A program made the translations under genes and the position numbers. The notes under the pieces were generated by a model, which worked only from the letters and a program-made list of their open reading frames with translations, was not told the DNA's origin and made no database searches. Positions 33,302 to 45,149 of a stretch of DNA of 64,000 nucleotides are shown here, in pieces. Location of the stretch: assembly GCA_014155875.1 (NCBI GenBank), contig JACEFZ010017867.1, forward strand, positions 32,501 through 96,500. Direction: 5' to 3'. Numbering within the stretch: the stretch's first letter is position 1; each line of letters begins with the position of its first letter. The stretch comes from Cepaea nemoralis. Lineage: Eukaryota; Mollusca; Gastropoda; Stylommatophora; Helicidae.

Positions 33302-33793
33302 TACAGGGAGGTCCCGCTATCCGTCGCTTCAGTTTACGTCGTTCGGTATAACGTCATTGTCACAATGGAACATAACTTCACTTTACGTTGCTACGTTCCG
33401 CTATAGCGTCGAAAAATGTATTGCTATTCTGCGTTAGCATCGCCATTGGGTTCCAAATGTTGCTGTATGTAGCCGAGGCGCGGTGTTGGGGTGAGCGCCC
33501 AACATTGCTCAAATACCTCAATGGCTCGTGAATACATAACCTATGCAGCAAAAGTCCAACTCCTGGCCTTCACGCGGCGGACCTGTTTAAACTAACAGGA
33601 GAAGGGGCGACGGCGAATCTCTGGCGCCGGAAAATAACCAGTATGCTCTAGATGTGTATGCACGTACATGCATGCGCAGACAGGTGTGTGCGCGCGTACA
33701 CATCTACACTCGAGTGAGACCACAGTCTGCTCTAGCAAAGAAAGGTGCTGAAGTCGGAGGCAACCAGCCAAGAGGCGCACCACAGAAATCAGG

Positions 33794-34680
33794 ATGCCAC
33801 GCAATCACGCAAAATGGAATATGTCGACTACTGCTAATCGTTATGGTGCTCGCCCTGCTTTGGACCCCCAGGCAGGTGCAGTGCCGGGCCCTATGTCTCG
33901 AAAGGGTCCAACCCCAACTACTGGAGGTCCTTCTCAGATGTCCTGTGGAGCCAGGGGACATGAGAATAGGATGACTGGCCTTACCAAACGAAGACTTAAA
34001 ATAATGCACTGGAATGCGGAGGGAGTCAGCAACAAAAAAAATAGAATTAGAAAAAATCTTGGACCCAGAAAAAGTAAGCATATGTTGCCTGCAAGAAACT
34101 CACCTCAATGAAAATATAGCCTTCAAAATCAGAGGCTACCAGTGTTACCGATCTGACCGAAAGGACAGGCGAAAAGGTGGGATACTGACCCTTGTAAAAA
34201 ATAACATCATGGCTTCCCAAATCGAAGTCTACATGGAAGGGGCTGAGTATCAGACACTTAAACTTAAGACAGGTAATACAGACCTACATCTGATCAATTA
34301 CTACTGTCCAAGTGACCGCCCACAGGCACTGGACACACTACCACTAAAAGAAAAAATGATTGTATGTGGTGATTTCAACAGCCACTCGCAGAGTTGGGGC
34401 TATGATCACCTGGACCAGAGAGGAGAGAGACTGGAAGACTGGCAGGATGAGAATAGATTCATCTTGATTAACAAGCCGTCCGACCCAGATACTTTCTACT
34501 CGAGATCATGGCACTCTACAACTACACCTGATCCTGGCTTTTCATTCACCAGACCTGGAGTGGAACATTACACGAATTGTTGGGAAACAACTTGGTGGCA
34601 GTGACCATCGGCCAGTCTTTCTAACCGTAGAAAATGAGCTTCTAAGTGAAAGCAGCACCCTCTCGAGGTGGAACTACAAG
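33794..34680 (+). pseudogene. I-like LINE endonuclease region
   Basis: The frame RRLKIMHWNAEGVSNKK, then after a frameshift near 34045 VSICCLQETHLNENI (catalytic Glu), GGILTLVKNNI, MIVCGDFNSHSQSWGYDH (Asp-Asn pair) and, after a frameshift near 34570, GGSDHRPVFLTVENEL (SDH motif). This is the apurinic-like endonuclease that nicks target DNA. All catalytic motifs are visible but two frameshifts and a 1-bp insertion near 34688 (TAG) interrupt it. Confidence 0.88.
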
Positions 34681-35515
34681 AAAGCAGACTAGGGCAATGT
34701 ACAAGCATCGCACCAGCATACTGGTTAGAAACCTGAACACTGAGAAAGACATAAATAAAGTAGTTGAAGAGTTTGGGAAATGCATGCTACAGGCAGCGCG
34801 AGAAACAGTACCAAGAGGAGCCCGTAAACAATATAAACCCTACTGGAGTAGTGAACTGGAACAGTTGCATAATGATGTGGAAGTGTGTAGAAAGCAAGCA
34901 GAGGCCACACCCAGCCAAGAGCACCACAATAAATTCCAGCACGCAAAAGCCAAATTTCAAAGGGCCAAGCTGCAGGCTAGACGGAAAAGCTGGCAGGAGA
35001 AAACAGAGTCTCTGAACTTTGAAAGAGACACAAGGAAATTGTGGAAGCTAATAAAACAGCTTAATGACGAGGGCACAGGGAGAAACTCAAAAATTGCGCT
35101 ACATAAAGATGGAAAAATCTTAACAAGAAAGCAAGCAGCTGACCATTTTGCGGACTCATTCGCACAAGATAACAATATCAAAATTAGTCCAGAGAAACAA
35201 CAAGAGATTCGAGAGAAACGACAACATACAGGACAGAAGGAAATAGTACATGAGGTTCTGGAGGCACCCATCACAATCAGCGAACTGGAGCTAGCCATAT
35301 CAAAACTGAAAATGAGAAAGTCACCAGGAGCTGATGGTATCTCCAATGAAATGATCAGGAACCTAGGAACAGAGGCCAAAACAAAGCTGTTGCAGATCTT
35401 CAATAACAGCTGGACCTTAGGCAGTGTTCCACAAGCCTGGAGAGAAGCAATCATGATACCCCTCCTTAAAATCAGGGAAAGATGGTTCCATTGCCTCCAG
35501 CTACAGACCAATTAG
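34681..35515 (+). pseudogene. I-like LINE linker and RT fingers
   Basis: Open frame with a basic linker (FQHAKAKFQRAKLQARRKSW, NFERDTRKLWKLIKQLND), then RT motif 0/1: ISELELAISKLKMRKSPGAD and VPQAWREAIMIPLLKI. A frameshift at about 35473 (one base near GGGAAAG) moves the RT on into the next frame (SYRPISLTSCLCKTLERIIN). Confidence 0.9.
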
Positions 35516-37628
35516 CCTCACCAGCTGTCTCTGCAAAACACTGGAGCGCATCATCAATCACAGACTGCAGTGGTACATTGAAAGTAAAAACATCCTTGTG
35601 CCACAGCAGGCTGGCTTTAGGCAGTGCTACTCTACGGAAGATCAGACAACCTACCTCTCTCAAGAAATTGAGGATGCATTCCAAGAGAAGAAGCTGGTGC
35701 TTGCAGCATGGATAGATCTGAAGAAAGCCTTTGACAAAGTCTGGAAAGAAGGTCTGATGAAGAAACTGAGAAACTGCAAAGTCAATGGAAGAATGTACAA
35801 ATGGGTGAAAGCATACTTGCACAACAGAAGAGCCCGAGTACAGATAGACGGACTCAAGAGCAAGAAAGTACTACTGCGTCACGGTGTCCCCCAGGGCGGA
35901 GTCTTGTCCCCCACACTTTTTCTAATCTTCATCAATGATCTTGTTGCTCACCTACCGCATGGAATTAAAGCGGCAATGTACGCTGATGACCTGGTTCTAT
36001 GGAGCACAAATGAATATGCATCAGTGGCCACCAGATTGCTACAAAGAGCTGTAGATACATTTGCTACATGGGCAAATAGATGGTGTGTCAGCATAAACAC
36101 TGACAAGTGCAGCACCACCCTATTTACCCTTTCTCCAAAACAAAAGGCAGGGATCATCCAGATAAATGGAACACCCCTAAGAGATGATAAAGAACCAACA
36201 TACCTTGGAGTAACATTTGATGGCAGGCTGACATGGAGAAAGCACATCAACAAATCAGTAGCTAAAGCCAGAAGGAAAATAGCCATTCTGAGAAAGCTAA
36301 GTGGAACCACATGGGGAGCCAGTACGAAAATACTTAGCAAAGTTTACCAACAGAGCATACGACCACACCTGGAATATGGGTCAACTGCGTGGTGTTCAGC
36401 ATCAAAAACCACACTACAAGAGCTGGACAAGGTGCAAAATCAAGCACTTAGAGTCACCACAGGAGGGATGAGATCAACCCCTATAGTGGAAATGGAGAAG
36501 ATGGGAAGGACACAGGCACTGAGTGAGCGCAGAGATACGAAAACGCTAATACAAGCAGAAAAGTTCCTCAGCTTGCCAGGCCACCCTATGAAGAACAGAT
36601 TTGAAAACCTAGCTATGGGGCGGTTGAAAAGAAGTAGTTTTATCCACCAGGCCAAACGACTCTGCAGAGAAACCACTGATCTGCCCACAGTTGGTATCCC
36701 CCTAACAACTATTCCAGAGCGAACTCCATGGAAAGATGAGCATAGACTATCGTTAAAAATCCAGACAAAAGTGAGAGGAATATTTGACAAGGAAGAACAG
36801 AACAGTGTGCTGCGCAGAACAGCCACTCTCAGCTTCCTTGATGAAGAATACCCACAGGACCTCTGGATCCGAGTCTACACAGATGGGTCAGCACAAAATG
36901 CTGTTCGAAATGGAGGAGCGGGAGTGTACATAGAATACCCAAATAATACTAGGGACACAGCCAGAGTACCGACAGGAAAGTACTGCCATAACTATGATGC
37001 CGAAATTGAGGCAATCAAGATAGCAACAGAGAAATTACTAAATAACAGCAATGGTACACAACCTGTGGTGCTACTGACAGATGCAAAATCAGTACTCGAG
37101 GCGCTCCTCTCTGGGAAATTGCCAGTACTAAGGACACTACTTTCTGAACTTGGCAGTCAGCATAAAGTCACCATACAGTGGATACCATCCCACTGTGGAG
37201 TACCCGGAAACGACAGAGCTGATCAATTGGCTAAGGAAGGAGCCAAAGAAGAACAGCCTGATGTGCCCGTTACATACCACCAAAAGAAAAGAATGATCAA
37301 ATCAGTCAGAAAGCCACCAAAACCTGCTCAAGATGACTACCACGTTATGGACAGACCAGAACAAGTCATTATTCTGCGCCTCAGAACAGGACACAATAGA
37401 TTACGCAACCACATGTATACAAAATTCAAGATTGGTGAAACAGCCATGTGCACATGTGGATTGGCGTCGCAGACAGCAGAGCACATACTCCAAGACTGCC
37501 CAAAATATAACATATCTAGGCAAACCTTCTGGCCTAGAGAGACAACAGTGGAAGATAAACTCTATGGACCACTGTGTGAACTGAAAAAGACAGTTCAATT
37601 CATGCAAGAGACGAAATTGCAGATATAG
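35516..37628 (+). pseudogene. I-like LINE reverse transcriptase and RNase H
   Basis: Open for about 676 codons. RT motifs: AAWIDLKKAFDKVWKEGL, HGVPQGGVLSPTLF and AAMYADDLVLWS (YADD at 35979-35990), then TYLGVTFDGRLTWRKHI in the thumb. RNase H: IRVYTDGSAQNAVRNGGA (D), NYDAEIEAIKIATEKL (E), VVLLTDAKSVLEAL (D) and WIPSHCGVPGNDRADQLAKE (H/D), all intact. A C-terminal Cys-His segment follows (CTCGLASQTAEHILQDCP). It primes cDNA at the nicked target. This part is the best preserved mobile-element gene in the window, but the upstream frameshifts make the whole ORF defective. Confidence 0.93.
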
Positions 37629-37730
37629 ACATATTTCAAGCGAACGAAAGAAGAAGAAGAAGAAGCATCGCCATTTTACATTTTGTGCAATGCGTTTTTC
37701 AAGGATTTTATCATGAATCATCCTTAATTA

Positions 37731-38183
37731 TGAGTTCAACTCGCAAAGTGAGTGCTGATAGTGTATCTCGGTTTAAGAGAACCAGGAAAAGTGTTATTAC
37801 TGAGGTGAAGTTAGATGTGTTACGTTGTTTTGTGGCTGGCGATCGGGCTGTTATTATCGGTAAAGTCCATGGTTTACCTCCAGCCACGGTAAGGACAATT
37901 CGTGCAGGTACTGACAAAATCAAAAAGGGTGCTAACAATGTAACCCCCTTTGAGTGCTTCCAAGATCACTTGTACCAGAAGTACTCTTACGGAGAATATG
38001 GAAGCACTATTGGCCGTCTGGATTGAAGACCAGAACCAACGGAATATGCATGTGAGCAAGATGGTTATCCAGAAGAAAGCAAAGTCTCCCTATAAAGCTC
38101 TTGCTAAGAAAGTGGATGAGAGCAGTACTAGAAGTGCTGATGATAGTTTGAAGCAAGTCATGGTAAATGTGACATCGAAATAG
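37731..38183 (+). pseudogene. Tigger transposase remnant of the second element
   Basis: ATG at 37731 starts SSTRKVSADSVSRFKRTRKS, VITEVKLDVLRCFVAGDRAV and LPPATVRTIRAG, the CENP-B-like N-terminal HTH. After a frameshift near 37980 comes NMEALLAVWIEDQNQRNMHV, SKMVIQKKAKSPYKALAKK, the second DNA-binding segment of Tigger transposases. It stops where the RTE-like tail is inserted; no DDE domain follows. Confidence 0.88.
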
Positions 38184-38775
38184 AAAGAAAATTCGTAACT
38201 AGGTGGATAATTTTAGATACCTAGGGGCATTTATAACATCAGATGGAAGATGTACAACGGAGATTAAGAGCAGAATAGGGCAAGCAAAAGCGCATTTCAG
38301 AAAATTAAGAGTATCTTATGCAATAAGTCACAATCACTGAATGTAAGAAAGAGAGTGCTGAAGTGCTATGTAGAACCAGTTTTGCTATATGGCAGTGAAA
38401 CGTGGAATGTAAATAAACAAATTAAGAAGACATTAGAAGCAACAGAGTCGAATGTTGCGAATTCCTTGGACTGCCAGAGTAACTAACAATGACTATCTGA
38501 AACAGGCTAATGAAACTAGAACATCATAGACAACAATCAGAAAGAGACAAACATCTTTCTTCGGTCATGTGATGAGAACAGAGGCACTGGAGAACATCGT
38601 GACAACTGGAAAGATCGAGGGGAAGAGAGGCAGAGGCAGACCAAGAGAAATGATGCAGGATGTATTGAGCCGGTGGCATGGAGAAATATCAACAGCAGAG
38701 TTGATCCATAAAACCAAAGACCGAGATCTGTGGAGAGCCATGAATGCCTACGCCAGCTGGCAGGGCACTTGATTA
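38184..38775 (+). pseudogene. RTE-like LINE 3' end inserted in the second Tigger
   Basis: It begins near VDNFRYLGAFITSDGRCTTE and has IPWTARVTNNDYLKQANETR. The last frame, from 38569, is open: RTEALENIVTTGKIEGKRGR, REMMQDVLSRWHGEISTAEL and ending YASWQGT at 38772. It serves as the best reference for the other tails. A C-run follows at 38803-38820. Confidence 0.9.
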
Positions 38776-38992
38776 TGATGACATCCTACTAACTCTATCA
38801 CACCCCCCCCCCCCCCCCCCAACCCACCTCTGTTTCGCTAATAAATATCAACAACCATCAAAATAAACATTACATAATACACTGTATTTCATTTAATTCT
38901 ATGTGAAATAGTGTTTCGCTATACGTGGTTTCACTAAGTAGAGTTTTCACAGAAATTAACCCCATTGTTAACCGGGGCCTCCCTGTACTTTA

Positions 38993-39123
38993 TTAAAGGG
39001 GCCGCAAAACGGACAGAAAAAGCATAAGCAATAACAGTAGCTTCCTAACGCTATGATCTTTCAGCCAGTGTCTACATGGGCATGGCAACAAATAGCATAT
39101 GTGAAGATCATACTGTGGCTTAC
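38993..39123. other. intron-like spacer
   Basis: On the minus strand this directly follows the donor of the signal-peptide exon. Nothing else is seen. Confidence 0.35.
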
Positions 39124-39193
39124 CTCCATCTATATCACCGTACAGCTTGTCAGTAGCTAGCAGTAGTGCTACCTGTAGCAGTCTGGTCAACAT
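39124..39193 (-). CDS. candidate signal-peptide exon of a host gene
   Basis: The minus strand encodes MLTRLLQVALLLATDKLYGD IDG, then a donor GGAG|GTAAGC in phase 1 (69 + 1 nt). The hydrophobic LLQVALLLA core after a basic residue fits a secretory signal. An in-frame upstream ATG (39220) would add MVLGKDIHK; the downstream start gives the better signal peptide. Phase 1 matches the FTP and EGF exons of the window, so it may start a gene whose FTP exons lie at lower coordinates. The evidence is short, so the call is tentative. Confidence 0.42.
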
Positions 39194-39220
39194 CTTGTGT
39201 ATGTCTTTACCTAGAACCAC

Positions 39221-39800
39221 ATGAAAGAAAACATAAGATTACACATATTTAACAACATCGGTAGTGTTGTACTATGACTATGCGCCTGTAATTTAAAAGC
39301 AGCAGTTTAAAAGGAGGGAACTCCTGGATGGTCAGGCCGACGACATTATTTCACGTCTGCTCCGTGTTTGCTCCACATTTTACGATTAACTTGTGGCTAG
39401 TCGACCAGACATTCCGTAGAGACTGAATGGTGCTGCGGCTGTTACAGCGCAGTAGTAAAACTGGTTCCATTGGTGAAACGGTGTGGCCGGCAGCGGACCG
39501 GGCTGATAACCCCTAATACTGTATAAACTTCATCAAAATAATACTGGAAGCACAACATAATGAAAGATTCCACCAGGATAGTGCGAAAGCGGGGGAGCGT
39601 GAAGGATCCGATCCATCGGCGACCACACGGTGGCGACACGGACAGTCCATCTGCCCATGAGTTAAGCCCAACGGCCGTTGGGGTATCAATGCGTTTGTGG
39701 TAAAAGCTTAGACTCCTTCCGGGGAATGAGTAATCACGCTTGACGGAAGAATTATAAGAGTACGGAACAGAAGGCACGACAGCACTATCTGAAAAGGATA
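39221..39800. other. spacer and possible 5' UTR of the HERO-like LINE
   Basis: No coding motif. GC content rises from about 39400, matching the LINE that follows, so part of it may be its 5' UTR. No boundary is visible. Confidence 0.4.
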
Positions 39801-39805
39801 ATGAG

Positions 39806-42800
39806 ATGCAAGAGGATATCAGTCAGGGCGAACCCCACAGAGAACCATTGAGTTCTGCAGCTGATAATTCACAAGTCGAGGTCACCTGTGATGTACCCGA
39901 GCAACTCTCCGAAAGGGTGAAGATCAAGTTCTGTAATGCCACTAGGAAGGAAGAGTGGGTGTCATTAGGCAATACGTTGTCCCGTGTTTTAGAAAAAGAG
40001 CTAAAACACATATCCCTTGAGGAGAAATTGGTAAAGTTCGGAGAAATGATCTACCTCCACTCGCTGATTCAATTTGGTAGCAGCGAAAGGAAGGAAGCAG
40101 CTATGCCGCAGAAACCAGGCGACAGAGACTGCTGGAGGAGGTGAGGGAACAGCAGACTACCGCTCGGAAAAAGTGGAAATCAACAGCGGAAAGTGAGAAA
40201 GAGTGCTTGCGCAAGGTGTGGCAACATCTGAAAGCCAGGCACAATGCCCTGTCCCGAGCGGAAAGGTTCTGCAGAAACAGGCGGAAAACCCGGAAGACGC
40301 GTGAGAGGTTCTTCCGGGAACAATACGAGTTTGCACGAGGCTTGTTCGAGCAGCCGCGATCGGTGTCCTCGATGCCAGCAAAGAGGAGTTGGAGAGCTAC
40401 CTTGTGACAACGTACTCCGATGCTCAACGGAACGTCCCACTCGGAGAAATCGAGGGGCTCGCGAGCCCGGCTAAACCAACTGTGGAGTACAATGCCAGGC
40501 GTCCGATGTAGAGCGAGGTGGTTGCGGTAGTGAAGAAAGCGAGAGGAAAGGCAGCACCGGGGCCCAACGGTGTGCCTTATACAGTCTATAAGAGATGCCC
40601 GGAATTCCTTTAGAAGCTACACCGGATACTGAGATCCGCATGGAAGCAGAAGCATGTCAGCACGGAGTGGAAGACGGCCAACGGAATCTAAATTCCAAAC
40701 GAGCAAAACTCTGCCGGCATTAACCAGTTCAGGCCGATCTCTCTTCTGAACGTTGAGGGGAATACATTCTTCTCCATCATGGCCAGTCGAATCACGAAGT
40801 ACTTGATGGGGAACAAGTACAGAGACAGCGGTTCAAAACAAAAGGTGTGTGTGTGTGGGGGGGGGGGGAGGCTACGTGGAGTCCCCGGTTGTTTCAAACA
40901 CAGTACCATGATTTGGGATGCTATCCAGAGAGCGATGACGAAGAAGGAGGAACTCCGTGTGATATGGTTGGTCCTAGCCAACGCCTATAGGTCAGTGCCA
41001 CACCAAGGCTTATCACGTGCCCGAGAAAATAACGGAAATGCTAGTGCGGTACTTCTCGGGCTTCTCTCTTCGGTTCTCGACCAAAACGCTCATGACCAGA
41101 TGGATCGACCTGCAAGTGGGTATTGCCATGGGATGTACCATTTCGCCGATACTGTTTGTCATGGCTATGCAGGTCATCTTGGATGCGGCATCTGGCTATG
41201 CACACGGCCCTAAACTCAGCGCAGCGAAGAACGCGCCACAGCTGAAGGCCTTCATGGACGATACGACAATCCTGACACCGAAGGAGAGCGATATTCGCAG
41301 CCTTCTCCTCAGACTGGACGACTTGATTCGCTGGTGCAGGATGAGCTTCAAGCCCATGAAATCGAGAAGCCTGTCTATCATGAAGTGTAAGGCGGTGGAA
41401 AGAGCGTTCACGGTGGCCGGACAAGCGATTCCCACGGTGATGGTGGAACCTGTGAAGACTCAACCCTGACGTACAGGAACGCGGTGGCAGAGAAACAAGC
41501 AATGCTGACGAACGGCCTGATTACCATCGACAAAACCAGGCTGATAGGCAAGTTCAAAATCTGGGTCCTCCAATTCATGCTTATCCAGAAACTCTTGTGG
41601 CCACTGCTGATAAATGATATTTGCACGTACACAGTGAGAACCACGGAAAGTAAGATACGCATATACGAAAGAGTAAGATAAGCATATACGAAAGTGGCTT
41701 GGAGTACCCACATGCCTCACGACTGTCGCATTGTATTTTAAGCAGAGTAAGCTCGTCCTCCCGTTCCAGTCCCTCGTGGAAGAGTTCACATCCGGAAAGA
41801 CAAGACTAGCGATGATGATGCGCGAGTCTCCAGATATAACGGTTAGTGCCTCAGTCCCCGCCTTGAAAACGGGAAGGAAGTGGAAAGTCGTCAGCGCAAT
41901 CGAAGAAGCCAAGGCAACACTTCGGCTGAAGGAGGTAATGGGCCACACCCAAGCTGACAGGAAAAGGTTTGGCTTCCAAAGCAATGATTCGATGTGGTCG
42001 AAGGCGATGGCCATGGAACGCAGGGATCTGGTGGTTAAGGAGATCCGAAAGGGGGAAGATGACGAAAGAGTCCAAAAGGCTGCCCAGCAGGCGCAGGGGA
42101 TGTCATGGGAAGCGGTAGTGCAGAGATCTATTACCTGGAATAAGTACTGGCGCATGGCACCACTGCGTCTAAGTTTCGTCGTCCGATCCCTCAACGATGT
42201 CCTGCCATCAGCTGCCAACCTGACCAAGTGGGGTTGGGGGGGGGGGGAACCACTGACCCGTTCTGTCGCCTCTGTTCAAAAACCCAAATAGTCAAGACAG
42301 CGGAGCACATGCTGTCCGACTGTAAGGTCGCCCTGACCCAAGACCGTTATACGCGGCGGCATAACAAAGTCCTTATTGAGTTGGCCGCCATAGTGGATGT
42401 AGCTAGAATGAAAGCGAACAGAGAGGGGTACAGACCCAGGCCGATGGAGATTTCATTCGTTTGAAAATGGTGCAAAGATGGTAAAACCGACGACTTGCCG
42501 CTTGCTACCGTTTTCGACGGTGCGAGGGACTGGGATCTGACCGTAGACCTAAAGGGCCGTTGCAAATACACTGAGGTGATCCGAAGGATTGGCTTGCGAC
42601 CTGACATGGTACTTATCTCCTCGTCAGCCAAGCAGCTAACGCTGATTGAGCTGACCGTCACTTACGAGTCCAATATTGAAGAGCAACACCAGTGCAAGTT
42701 AGAGAAGTACAAAGACATAGTCGCAAGTCTCAGGAGCGAGGAGTACACCGTCAGGCTGTTCGCCGTCGAGGTAAGGCGCCAGAGGTCTCGTATCCCACTC

Positions 42801-42810
42801 TGTTTTTGAT
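39806..42810 (+). pseudogene. R2/HERO-like LINE: RT and restriction-like endonuclease
   Basis: Blocks in several frames: a basic N-terminal region (39806-40400), RT motifs KKARGKAAPGPNGVPYTVYK, INQFRPISLLNVEGNTFFSI, RVIWLVLANAYRSVPHQGL, VGIAMGCTISPILFVMAMQV and the catalytic FMDD at 41251-41262, then FKPMKSRSLSIMK. The C-terminal part has CRLCSKTQIVKTAEHMLSDC (Cys/His knuckle) and RPDMVLISSSAKQLTLIELT, a PD..(E/D) restriction-like endonuclease as in R2 and HERO clades. Such elements often insert at defined sites. Frame breaks lie near 40145, 40390, 40690, 41015, 41470, 41700, 42235 and 42465, so it is dead. Confidence 0.85.
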
Positions 42811-43155
42811 GTGCTGAAGTGAATGGGCAGGAAAGGACGAGCGAGAACTCGGGCCCAGAAACAACTGCCTGAGGCAGCCGAAAAGGTCTCGTGCTAGATA
42901 TGGAACTGTAGGAATTGTATATGTGGTGAACCTGAGTGCAGTCAATTCATGTAAATTTCGGCCGAAGCCAAACCTTCATAACATAGCGACAATCAGCCGT
43001 AGGTCGCATTCAGTCAGCGACAGAGAGCAAGAGGTGTGTCCAAGAACGGAAAGGAAGAACCGGCTTCTCAGTAGAATGCGGTTCCGTGAACAGGGTACGG
43101 TGAAGGAACACGGCAACTGTGACAAATGGAGGTGGCAGAGGCCGTGGTGACAGGT
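42811..43155 (+). mobile_element. 3' UTR of the HERO-like LINE
   Basis: GAGGCAGCCGAAAAGGTC, CCTGAGTGCAGTCAATTCAT and AACATAGCGACAATCAGCCG recur in the second copy at about 48990-49260. The end is near GAGGCCGTGGTGAC, where an RTE-like fragment begins. Confidence 0.8.
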
Positions 43156-43156
43156 G

Positions 43157-43720
43157 TGGAAGCTGGCTCTCTTAGTTTTTCTGTCTGTCCATGGTGTTTT
43201 TTGCAATTTCCTCAGAAACTACATTTCCCCGGACACCAGATGTTTGTCAGCTTGTCTGCTCATTGTCCATGCAAAAGCACATGTTCTATGTAGCACCCCA
43301 ATACTCTTGGTCTCGTTGCAATCGACATATTATTGTTTGGTCAGTATGATTTTCATCTTGCAAAAGGCTACCTTCGCCATGAAGATTCTTGTTGTAATCT
43401 CTTCAAAGCATCTCTCATCAAATGTTATGACTGATCCGAGATAATTGTACCGATTCACTTGTTTAAAATATTCCCATTTACTTGTATATTACATTGTGGT
43501 ATTTCCTTCTTCCTAGAAACGACCATAATCTGTGGTGTATTTTTAAAATCTAATTCTAACTCTAGTTGTTTACTTTGCTCAACAGTCGCGTTTACTAAAT
43601 GTTGCAGATTCTGCTCATTGTAAGCAATCAGTACTGTATCATCCGCATATCTAATGTTATTAATGAAGAAGAAGGTAAAAGATATCTTACAACAAATGTA
43701 CTTGTGTTCATTCAACTATC
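43157..43720 (-). pseudogene. RTE-like LINE RT fragment
   Basis: The minus strand encodes NNIRYADDTVLIAYNEQNLQ, LELELDFKNTPQIMVVSRKK, then (next frame) NYLGSVITFDERCFEEI and LRKLQKTPWTDRKTKR. The YADD is intact. It abuts the HERO 3' end at 43155, so one element inserted into or beside the other. Confidence 0.82.
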
Positions 43721-43959
43721 ATTATTCCAGGCTCCAGGACGGTAGTAAATACCGATAGATTCTTGGATATCACAAGCAATCAAGTGTGTCTAATTCTCTT
43801 GACTGTCAGGGCACGGCTACGTCGCGTTCTTTTAATATGTTCAACGGAAGTTGTGCATGCACATAAAATAATGACGTATCACTATAGCACGAGTTCATTT
43901 TATGATGACGCCATCGTCATAAAATTCTTATAGTCCATGCTGTGTAACGATGATGATCA

Positions 43960-44395
43960 TGTCTGTCCCTACAGCCTTCTGTCTCACACTTTGCCATTGT
44001 TATATAGTCCGTGCCGTGTGGCGTTGGCAATCATGTCTGTTCAGTCTTCAGTCTCATGGACTGTCAATCATTTCTGATAATGATGTTCCTGCATGCCATC
44101 ATGCCAAACTGTCCAGCATCTTCTCTATTGGTCTCCCCTTGCTTCTCTTACTCTTCACCTTTCTCATGACATGCCCACAGCATATATGCAGTTATTAAAG
44201 TATCCAGATATTTAAATACATTGATTGTTTCAGATTATTTCTATTCACTTTGATGTTTCATTTGGTATACGGTTTTTCCGTTATTGAGACCGTCGTTTGT
44301 TTTGACTTTTTGTTGCAATTGTATCTATTATTTCATGTGACTGCGTTTAATTTTCAGCGACCAGATCCGTGTCATCACCGTAATTTAGATCGTCA
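43960..44395 (-). pseudogene. RTE-like LINE RT/tail fragment, very decayed
   Basis: The minus strand has LNYGDDTDLVAEN (YADD changed to YGDD) and, further on, HVMRKVKSKRSKGRPIEKML and SLAWWHAGTSLSEMIDSP, the family tail. Several stops are present. Confidence 0.65.
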
Positions 44396-44398
44396 ACA

Positions 44399-44575
44399 TT
44401 CTTCTTCTTCTTTCGTTCGCTTGAAATATGTCGATTACTGCAATGTTGTCTCCTGTATGAATTTAACTGTCTTTTTTAGTTCATTCAGCGGTCTATAGAG
44501 TTTATCATCCACTGATGTCTCTATATGCCAAAAGGTTTGCCTGGATATGTTGTATTTTGGTCGTCTACATTATGC
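44399..44575 (-). mobile_element. I-like LINE 3' end, truncated
   Basis: The plus-strand CTTCTTCTTCTTTCGTTCGC is the reverse of the (GAA)n tail of the LINE at 37640-37663. The adjoining 150 bp match its last codons (minus strand QTFWHIETSVDDKLYRPL). Confidence 0.88.
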
Positions 44576-45149
44576 TCACAAACATATATCCCTATCATGT
44601 CTTGTATGCATCTCACCATTATTTCGCAGCTCAGCTCGCCTGTTCTTATCCAGTGACTGAAGATCCTGTACTCAGCTAGTCAACAATTTTTATAATTACC
44701 CCACCCACCCACCCACACACACACTCGCGCGCACATACACACACACACAGTGAAAGAGAGAGAGAGTTATCCACTAGTCTGCCAACGTGTTAGTCCTGGG
44801 AATGTGTCACAGAGGACATCTTGATGGATGCTACGTTCGTTGTCCAGACTAATGTCAGCGTGCAGAATGTTCCACCAGGACTTGGTTTCATGTCTGATCA
44901 AGTCCCTGCCTCTTTACATTCGCTGGCATTCTAGTAAGACAGATGTTTGTCCTCCAGTGTGGTTCTTATGCAGATATCGATGATCATGTCTCCCTAATTC
45001 TCTCCGACATGTGCAGTGTTATTACAGCTGGCGATCCTTCTATAACTACAATTGGCATTTGAGCATTTCTACATACATCGTTCTGAGTCGTCCTCTTCTT
45101 AGGATTTTGACACAGACGGCTGATATCCATATTGCACATATCTTTTTCA
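44576..45149. other. unassigned, with CA/GA microsatellite
   Basis: (CA)n at about 44712-44748 and (GA)n at 44755-44765. The rest is not recognised. Confidence 0.45.

Larger units (their letters stand above)
33448..37663 (+). mobile_element. I-like LINE with perfect 12-bp target-site duplication
   Basis: AGCATCGCCATT occurs at 33436-33447 and again at 37664-37675, exactly flanking the insertion. The element has a 5' region of about 550 bp without a clear ORF1, then endonuclease, RT and RNase H, and ends CGAACGAAAGAAGAAGAAGA, a (GAA)n tail. The lack of a gag-like ORF1 suggests either 5' truncation or a single-ORF element. Related copies are at 44399-44575, 50150-50880 (more distant) and 60485-62660. 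Confidence 0.92.
33304..38985 (+). mobile_element. second Tigger-like transposon with nested LINEs
   Basis: Left end TA|CAGGGAGGTCCCGC and right end CGGGGCCTCCCTG|TA form a 13-bp terminal inverted repeat with one mismatch and a TA target duplication. Inside are a 4.2-kb I-like LINE (33448-37663), a transposase remnant (37731-38183) and an RTE-like tail (38184-38775). Without the insertions it would be under 1 kb, so it lost most of its transposase. Confidence 0.87.
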
